From SpSt-77 sp049972045 (lineage in GTDB: Bacteria; Chloroflexota; Anaerolineae; B4-G1; DUEL01): a stretch of 8,099 nucleotides of DNA. Positions 4,237 to 8,099 of this stretch are shown piece by piece. The notes beneath the pieces were generated by a model that worked only from the letters and a program-made list of their open reading frames with translations, ran no database searches and was not told the DNA's origin. The number at the start of each line of letters is the position of its first letter. Position 1 is the first letter of the stretch. Location of the stretch: NCBI GenBank assembly GCA_049972045.1, contig JBMFKS010000124.1, forward strand, positions 1 to 8,099, in the 5' to 3' direction. Both the position numbers and the translations under genes were made by a program.

Positions 4237-6783
4237 ATGATCCCATACAGACTTCGCTTGACCAACTTCATGCCCTACCGCCAGGCCGAAGTGGATTTTT
4301 CCGGCATCCATGTCGCCTGTCTGAGCGGCGAGAACGGCGCGGGGAAGTCGTCGCTCCTGGAGGCCATCACCTGGGCCCTCTGGGGCAAGACGGCCCGGTC
4401 CCGCAAGGACGATGACCTCATCCGCCAGGGCGCCGACGAGATGGAAGTGGATTTCACCTTCCGCCTGGGCGAAGCCACCTATCGCGCCATTCGCCGACGG
4501 CGCGGCGGCAAGCGCGGCTCCACCCTGCTGGAATTCCAGATTTATGACGACGGCCGCTGGCGCTCCCTGGCCGAAAGTTCCATCCGCGCCACCGAGGAGA
4601 GAATTGCCCGGATTCTCCACCTGGACTACGACACTTTCGTCAACTCCGCCTTTCTCCGCCAGGGCCGCGCCGACGAGTTCACCATCAAGACCCCCGCCGA
4701 GCGCAAACGGGTCCTCAGCGACATCCTGGGCCTGGACGTCTGGCAGGAGTACGAGGAACGGGCCAAAGCTCGCCTCCAGATGGTTCAGACCGAGTCCCGC
4801 CTGAACGATATGCGCCTGGCGGAGATAGACGAGGAACTGGCCCGCCGTCCGGAGTACGAGGCCCAGTTAGAAGCGGCCCGACAGGAGGCGGAAAAGTGGG
4901 GGGACGAACTCCGCCGCCTGCGCCAGGCCTGGCAGGAAATGGAACGGATTCGTGGAGACTACCGCCGCGTCCGGGAACAGCGAGAGGAGTTGGCCGCGCG
5001 CCTGGACCAGGCCCGCCGGGAACTGGACGCGCTGGAGCGGGAACGGCGGGAGCGGGAGGCGCGTCGGGACGAGTACCGTGCCCTGCTGGACCAGGCGGAG
5101 GAGATAGAGCGGGGGTTCGCCGCCTACCAGGACGCGCTGGAGCGGGAGCGGGCCTGGGGCGAAAAACTCTCCGCCCTGGCCCAACTCCGGGATCGGCGCA
5201 TCGCTCTGGAGACGGAGATCAACCAGGCCCGCCACGAACTGGAAATCCGGCTGGAACGGGCCGCTCAGCAGGTCCGGATGCTCCAGTCCCGCCAGATAAC
5301 CCCCGAAATCCTGCGCCGTCACGACGACCTGCGGGCCCAGGTGGCGGCCCTGAACGAACTCCGTCAGCAAAACGAAGAGGCGAAACAGACACTGGGTCGC
5401 CTGGCCCTGGAGATGACGGAACTTCGGGCCGTCAACCAGTCGCTGAAGGGAGACATGGAGGTCCTGAAGGAACGGATCGCCATGCTGGAAGAGGCGGAGG
5501 CTCTCTGCCCCCTTTGCCGCCGTCCGCTGACGGAGCCGGACCGCCTGCGGCTGCTGGAGGAGATGCGGCGAGAAGGGCGGGAGAAGGGGGATACGTATCG
5601 GGCCAACGCCGCCCGGCTGAAGGAATTGGACACCGAAGCGAAGCGGCTGGAGGGAGAGGTCCAGGCCAACGAGGCCTCTCTGCGGGAACTCCCCCGTCTG
5701 GAGCAGGAAGCGGCGATGCTGGCGGAGCGCATCCGGGCGGGCCAGGAGGCCGAGCGGGAACTGGAGACGGCGCAGGCCGAACGGGATCGCGTCGCGGCCA
5801 TACTGGCGGCGGAGGACTATGCCCACCAGGCGCGCGCGGCGCTGGAAGAAGTCCGGGCCCAGGAGGCCGCCCTGGGCTACGATGCCGTTGCCCACGAGGA
5901 GGCCCGACGGGCCGTCCGGGAACTTCAGGTCTACGCGCAGCGGCGGGAGCAGTTAGCAGAGGCCCGGACCGGCTTGGAGCGGGAAGAGCGGGAACTGGCC
6001 CGACTGGTGGAGGTCCGGCGCCGCTGGGAGGAGCAAATTGCCGCCGACCAGGCCCGTCAGGCCGAACTGGAGAAGATGGCGCACTGGTTGGAGGAACAAC
6101 TCAAAGAAGCCCCCGCACTGGAGGAGAAACTCCGGCGGGTGGAGGAGGTGGAAGCGCTGGCCCGTCAGCGGTTGGGCGCGGCCCAGCAGCGGCTGGCGGC
6201 CTGTGACGAACTGGCCCGCCAGAAGGAGAACCGTCTGCGGCGGCGGGCCGAACTGGCCCGTCAGGAGTCCCTCTACGCCGAACTCCGCACCGCCTTCGGC
6301 ATCCAGGGCATCCCGGCGATGATCATAGAAGCCGTTGTGCCGGAGATAGAGGCGGAGGCCAACAGCCTGCTGGCCCGGATGACCGGTGGGCGGATGCACG
6401 TCCGGCTGGAGACCCAGAAGGAAATCCTCTCCGGCGAGGTTCGCGAGACCCTGGACATCCGCATCGCGGACGAAGTGGGCGAGCGCCCCTACGAGAACTA
6501 CTCCGGTGGCGAACAGTTTCGGATCAACTTTGCCCTGCGGGTGGCCCTTTCCCGCCTGCTGGCCCGCCGGGCCGGCGCTCAACTCCAGACCCTGTTCATA
6601 GACGAGGGCTTCGGCTCCCAGGACGCCCAGGGCCGGGAGCGGCTGGTGGAGGCCATCCACGCCATCCAGGACGAATTCGCCTGCATCCTGGTCATCACCC
6701 ACCTGGAGGAACTGCGGGATGCCTTCCCGGCCCGCATTGAGGTGACCAGGACCTCCAACGGCTCGGCGGTGACAGTGGTTTGA
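4237..6783 (+). CDS. SbcC/Rad50-type SMC-like ATPase with zinc hook
   Basis: An 848-residue ATPase that would form, with an SbcD/Mre11 nuclease, the complex that processes DNA ends and hairpins. The N-terminal half-domain has Walker A GENGAGKS (31-38) and Q-loop FLRQG (Q142). Long coiled coils run from about 180 to 680. The zinc hook CPLC (C424, C427) is at the exact midpoint, as needed for folding back. The C-terminal half carries the signature SGGEQ (756-760), Walker B LQTLFIDEG (D789, E790), a D-loop and H822. All catalytic parts are present. It is shorter than E. coli SbcC (1047) and nearer archaeal Rad50, with shortened coils. The open frame extends back to 4162 through the repeat at 4166-4214, but MIPYRLRLTNFMPY at 4237 is the conserved family start. 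No SbcD gene is in the window, so the partner must be elsewhere. Confidence 0.93.
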   Translation: MIPYRLRLTNFMPYRQAEVDFSGIHVACLSGENGAGKSSLLEAITWALWGKTARSRKDDDLIRQGADEMEVDFTFRLGEATYRAIRRRRGGKRGSTLLEFQIYDDGRWRSLAESSIRATEERIARILHLDYDTFVNSAFLRQGRADEFTIKTPAERKRVLSDILGLDVWQEYEERAKARLQMVQTESRLNDMRLAEIDEELARRPEYEAQLEAARQEAEKWGDELRRLRQAWQEMERIRGDYRRVREQREELAARLDQARRELDALERERREREARRDEYRALLDQAEEIERGFAAYQDALERERAWGEKLSALAQLRDRRIALETEINQARHELEIRLERAAQQVRMLQSRQITPEILRRHDDLRAQVAALNELRQQNEEAKQTLGRLALEMTELRAVNQSLKGDMEVLKERIAMLEEAEALCPLCRRPLTEPDRLRLLEEMRREGREKGDTYRANAARLKELDTEAKRLEGEVQANEASLRELPRLEQEAAMLAERIRAGQEAERELETAQAERDRVAAILAAEDYAHQARAALEEVRAQEAALGYDAVAHEEARRAVRELQVYAQRREQLAEARTGLEREERELARLVEVRRRWEEQIAADQARQAELEKMAHWLEEQLKEAPALEEKLRRVEEVEALARQRLGAAQQRLAACDELARQKENRLRRRAELARQESLYAELRTAFGIQGIPAMIIEAVVPEIEAEANSLLARMTGGRMHVRLETQKEILSGEVRETLDIRIADEVGERPYENYSGGEQFRINFALRVALSRLLARRAGAQLQTLFIDEGFGSQDAQGRERLVEAIHAIQDEFACILVITHLEELRDAFPARIEVTRTSNGSAVTVV

Positions 6784-6790
6784 TTTTAGA

Positions 6791-6850
6791 ACCACAAAGG
6801 ACACGAAGGACACAAATTCGTTTCTTCGCGTCCTTTGTGCCCTTTGTGGT
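6791..6850. repeat. Imperfect inverted repeat of CCACAAAGGACAC type
   Basis: Arms 6791-6813 and 6828-6850 match at 20 of 23 positions as inverted copies, with a 14-nt loop. Each arm itself contains a short internal repeat (AAGGACAC or its complement). This is a dispersed element type I have seen in high-GC environmental genomes. The right arm merges into the promoter-like sequence ahead of the MntA gene. It could also weaken read-through from the SbcC gene, but it has no T-run. Confidence 0.8.
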
Positions 6851-6857
6851 AGAATAG
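6843..6857 (+). promoter_or_regulatory. Extended -10 promoter for the MntA-HepT pair, carried by the repeat
   Basis: TTTGTGGTAGAATAG contains -10 box TAGAAT (6850-6855) preceded by TGG, an extended -10. A matching -35 is poor, as is common when the -10 is extended. Transcription would start near 6862, giving a leader of about 15 nt to the ATG at 6877 without a Shine-Dalgarno sequence. Fourteen of the 15 bases are shared with the tRNA-His promoter (592-578, minus strand), where the -10 is better supported. Confidence 0.6.
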
Positions 6858-6876
6858 TCAGGGTGCCCGCGCGGCG

Positions 6877-7338
6877 ATGAACGATTGGATGCCCTCTCTG
6901 CTGGAGTATCTGGCCGCCCAGCCGGACGTGGTGGCGGTCTACCTCTTCGGCTCGGTGGCCCAAGGCCGGGCCCGTCCCCAGAGCGACGTGGACATCGCCG
7001 TCCTACTGGCCGCCGACCTGGACGAGGAGGCCTGTTTTAACCGCCGGCTGCGGATGGGCTGGGAGGTGGAGCGGGTCATCGGCCGCCCCACCGACCTGGT
7101 GGTCCTGAACGACGCCCCTCCGCTCCTGCAGCATCAGGTCCTGAAGCACGGGCGGCTGATTTTTGAGCGGGACCGAGCCGCGCGAGTGGAGTTTGAGGTC
7201 CGAGCGGGCAAAATCTATGCCGACCTGAAGCCGATGAGCGATTTCTTCACGAAAGTGCTCTTCCAGGAGATTCGGGAGGTGGGGCTTGGGGGACGCCGAA
7301 GACACCCTCGTAGAGCGTCTGACGTATCTGCGGAATGA
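6877..7338 (+). CDS. mntA: MntA-type nucleotidyltransferase antitoxin
   Basis: A 153-residue minimal nucleotidyltransferase. The catalytic core is complete: FGSVAQG (24-30) and SDVD with D37 and D39 as the metal ligands, followed by a strand with TDLVVLND. In the MntA-HepT family this enzyme transfers AMP to a tyrosine of the HEPN toxin and so silences it. The partner starts 53 nt before this gene ends, in another frame, which implies translational coupling. The C-terminus after about residue 135 becomes basic (LGGRRRHPRRASDVSAE) because it runs through the toxin start region; it may be a simple consequence of the overlap. No Shine-Dalgarno sequence precedes the ATG, and the leader from the extended -10 at 6850 would be very short. 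Confidence 0.9.
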   Translation: MNDWMPSLLEYLAAQPDVVAVYLFGSVAQGRARPQSDVDIAVLLAADLDEEACFNRRLRMGWEVERVIGRPTDLVVLNDAPPLLQHQVLKHGRLIFERDRAARVEFEVRAGKIYADLKPMSDFFTKVLFQEIREVGLGGRRRHPRRASDVSAE

Positions 7339-7735
7339 GGTATCTTACCTGAAGCAGGAACGGGATCGGGTCCGCTCATTTCAGGAGTATGTGGAGAACG
7401 TGCGGCTCAAGAAAGCCGTAGAGCGGAGCCTGCAGGTAGCCGTAGAAGCCTGTCTGGACATTGGTCGTCGGCTGATCGCTCTGGAGGGATTCCGCTATCC
7501 CGAGGACAACAGGGACGTATTCCAGGTCCTATACGAGGAAGGCGTTGTGCCGGAGGGCCTGCTGCCGGCGCTGATCGACATGGCCCGTTTCCGCAACCTG
7601 ATCGTCCACGACTATGCCCGGATAGACGATGCCAAAGTCTACGGCATCCTCAAGAAGCGCCTGAGCGACTTTGATGCCTACGCCCGGGCCATCGCGGCCT
7701 ACCTGGAGCAGGAGGAAGGAGACTGTGACGGGTGA
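7286..7735 (+). CDS. hepT: HepT-type HEPN ribonuclease toxin
   Basis: A 149-residue all-helical HEPN protein (DUF86/HepT family). The active-site motif is RNLIVHDY: R103, H108 and Y110 fit RX4HXY, where Arg and His form the RNase site and the Tyr is the residue AMPylated by the partner in characterised pairs. Helices EVSYLKQERDRV and KKAVERSLQVAVEACLDIG precede it, as usual. The start is TTG 7286, 6 nt after a strong GGGAGG site (7274-7279), inside the antitoxin gene. Length is normal. All key residues are present, so I expect a working toxin. It contains the only TCGA tetranucleotide found in any coding sequence of the window (7575-7578), and its codon choice is slightly less GC-biased, in keeping with more recent arrival. 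Confidence 0.92.
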   Translation: MGDAEDTLVERLTYLRNEVSYLKQERDRVRSFQEYVENVRLKKAVERSLQVAVEACLDIGRRLIALEGFRYPEDNRDVFQVLYEEGVVPEGLLPALIDMARFRNLIVHDYARIDDAKVYGILKKRLSDFDAYARAIAAYLEQEEGDCDG

Positions 7736-7799
7736 GACTCCCCTGGCCTACCGCGCCGTGCGCGGCGGGCTGTGGGTGGCGGTGAGGGTTTACCTTTGA
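7725..7799 (+). pseudogene. 24-codon mini-ORF resembling a flippase N-terminus
   Basis: A GTG-initiated frame directly follows a strong ribosome site (GGAGGAAGGAG, 7711-7721) and overlaps the end of HepT. Its product contains RAVRGGLWVAV, which lines up with RAIRGSIYTVG at residues 17-27 of the flippase that starts next, so it looks like the beginning of a second flippase. The frame stops at TGA 7797-7799, sharing TTGA with the TTG start of the real flippase. It may be the 5' stub of a tandem paralogue removed by deletion, or a leader peptide that couples translation of the flippase to HepT. The homology is short, so this is a cautious call. Confidence 0.55.
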
Positions 7800-8099
7800 G
7801 CCAAGAAGAATCTCCCGAAGGGGAGTGCCTTTCCCTGGGCGGGCGGGCCATCCGGGGCTCTATTTACACTGTTGGGGCCTCGCTGGTCACTCTGACGCTG
7901 GGCTTCCTCCGCTCGGTGCTCCTGGCCCGACTGCTCCTGCCGGAGCACTTTGGTCTGGTGGCCCTGGCCCTCTTCTATATCGGACTGGCCGCTCAACTGC
8001 GGGGGCTGGGCCTGGATATAGCCCTCATCCACCGTCAGGACGCCGATGAGCTGTTCATGCGCACTTACTTTTCCCTGCGTCTGGGGCTGGATCTGCTGG
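7796..8099 (+). CDS. Wzx-type polysaccharide flippase (5' part, runs off window)
   Basis: The first 101 residues are visible. After a polar stretch (to about 16), RAIRGSIYTVGASL opens the first membrane helix (about 22-48), ending LLARLLLPEHFGLVALALF, the hallmark loop of the MATE-fold polysaccharide biosynthesis/lipopolysaccharide exporter family (WzxC-like). A second hydrophobic helix (52-68) and LRGLGLDIALIHR follow, as expected. Such proteins flip lipid-linked sugar units across the inner membrane. I chose TTG 7796 because GGTGAGGG (7781-7788) lies 7 nt upstream and the start overlaps the stop of the mini-ORF; an in-frame GTG at 7772 is the alternative. With the acetyltransferase at the left it hints at a surface-polysaccharide region beginning to the right. 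Confidence 0.85.
   Translation, partial: MSQEESPEGECLSLGGRAIRGSIYTVGASLVTLTLGFLRSVLLARLLLPEHFGLVALALFYIGLAAQLRGLGLDIALIHRQDADELFMRTYFSLRLGLDLL

Noticed and set aside
4896..6206. 436-codon plus-strand frame inside SbcC
   Set aside because: A Gly/Pro/Arg-rich frame-shifted reading of the SbcC coiled coil; the SbcC frame is certain from its motifs.

Overview
The window looks like chromosomal DNA of a high-GC, probably thermophilic or sediment-type bacterium. The style of the intergenic DNA (paired palindromes, CCACAAAGGACAC-type and CGCAGATT-type dispersed repeats) together with GTG/TTG starts and compact gene spacing suggests a Chloroflexota (Anaerolineae-like) genome. That assignment is inference; no phylogenetic marker is conclusive here.

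Layout. Positions 1-384 hold no convincing gene: a 22-bp palindromic tandem repeat at the left edge, two strong hairpins, and a G-rich tract. On the minus strand, tRNA-His(GTG) and tRNA-Arg(TCG) lie in tandem (transcribed right to left), with a terminator-like hairpin plus T-run between them. A short intergenic region (570-635) carries back-to-back promoters whose -35 boxes overlap. One drives the tRNAs; the other points right into a CelD/BcsL-type GNAT acetyltransferase gene that appears to be leaderless.

The plus-strand run continues with a broken MNT-HEPN (nucleotidyltransferase/HEPN) pair: the nucleotidyltransferase reading frame is split by a one-base deletion and the HEPN gene is cut to about 25 codons. 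Then come a small coiled-coil protein of unknown function, a CehA/McbA-type PHP metallohydrolase, a YlxP/DUF503 protein, and a compact SbcC/Rad50-type ATPase with a central zinc hook and no SbcD/Mre11 partner in view.

An imperfect inverted repeat (6791-6850) leads into an intact MntA-HepT toxin-antitoxin pair with full motifs (GSVAQG plus SDVD; RNLIVHDY). Directly after it is a 24-codon mini-ORF that resembles the N-terminus of a polysaccharide flippase. It overlaps by TTGA with the start of a real Wzx-type flippase gene that runs off the right edge. The two surface-polysaccharide-type genes (GNAT and flippase) bracket genes of mixed housekeeping and defence type, so the window is not one pathway.

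The two most unusual signals are (i) near-absence of the tetranucleotide TCGA, with Ile and Phe codons before GA-starting codons switched to ATA/TTT to avoid it, and (ii) one decaying and one intact MNT-HEPN module about 5 kb apart.
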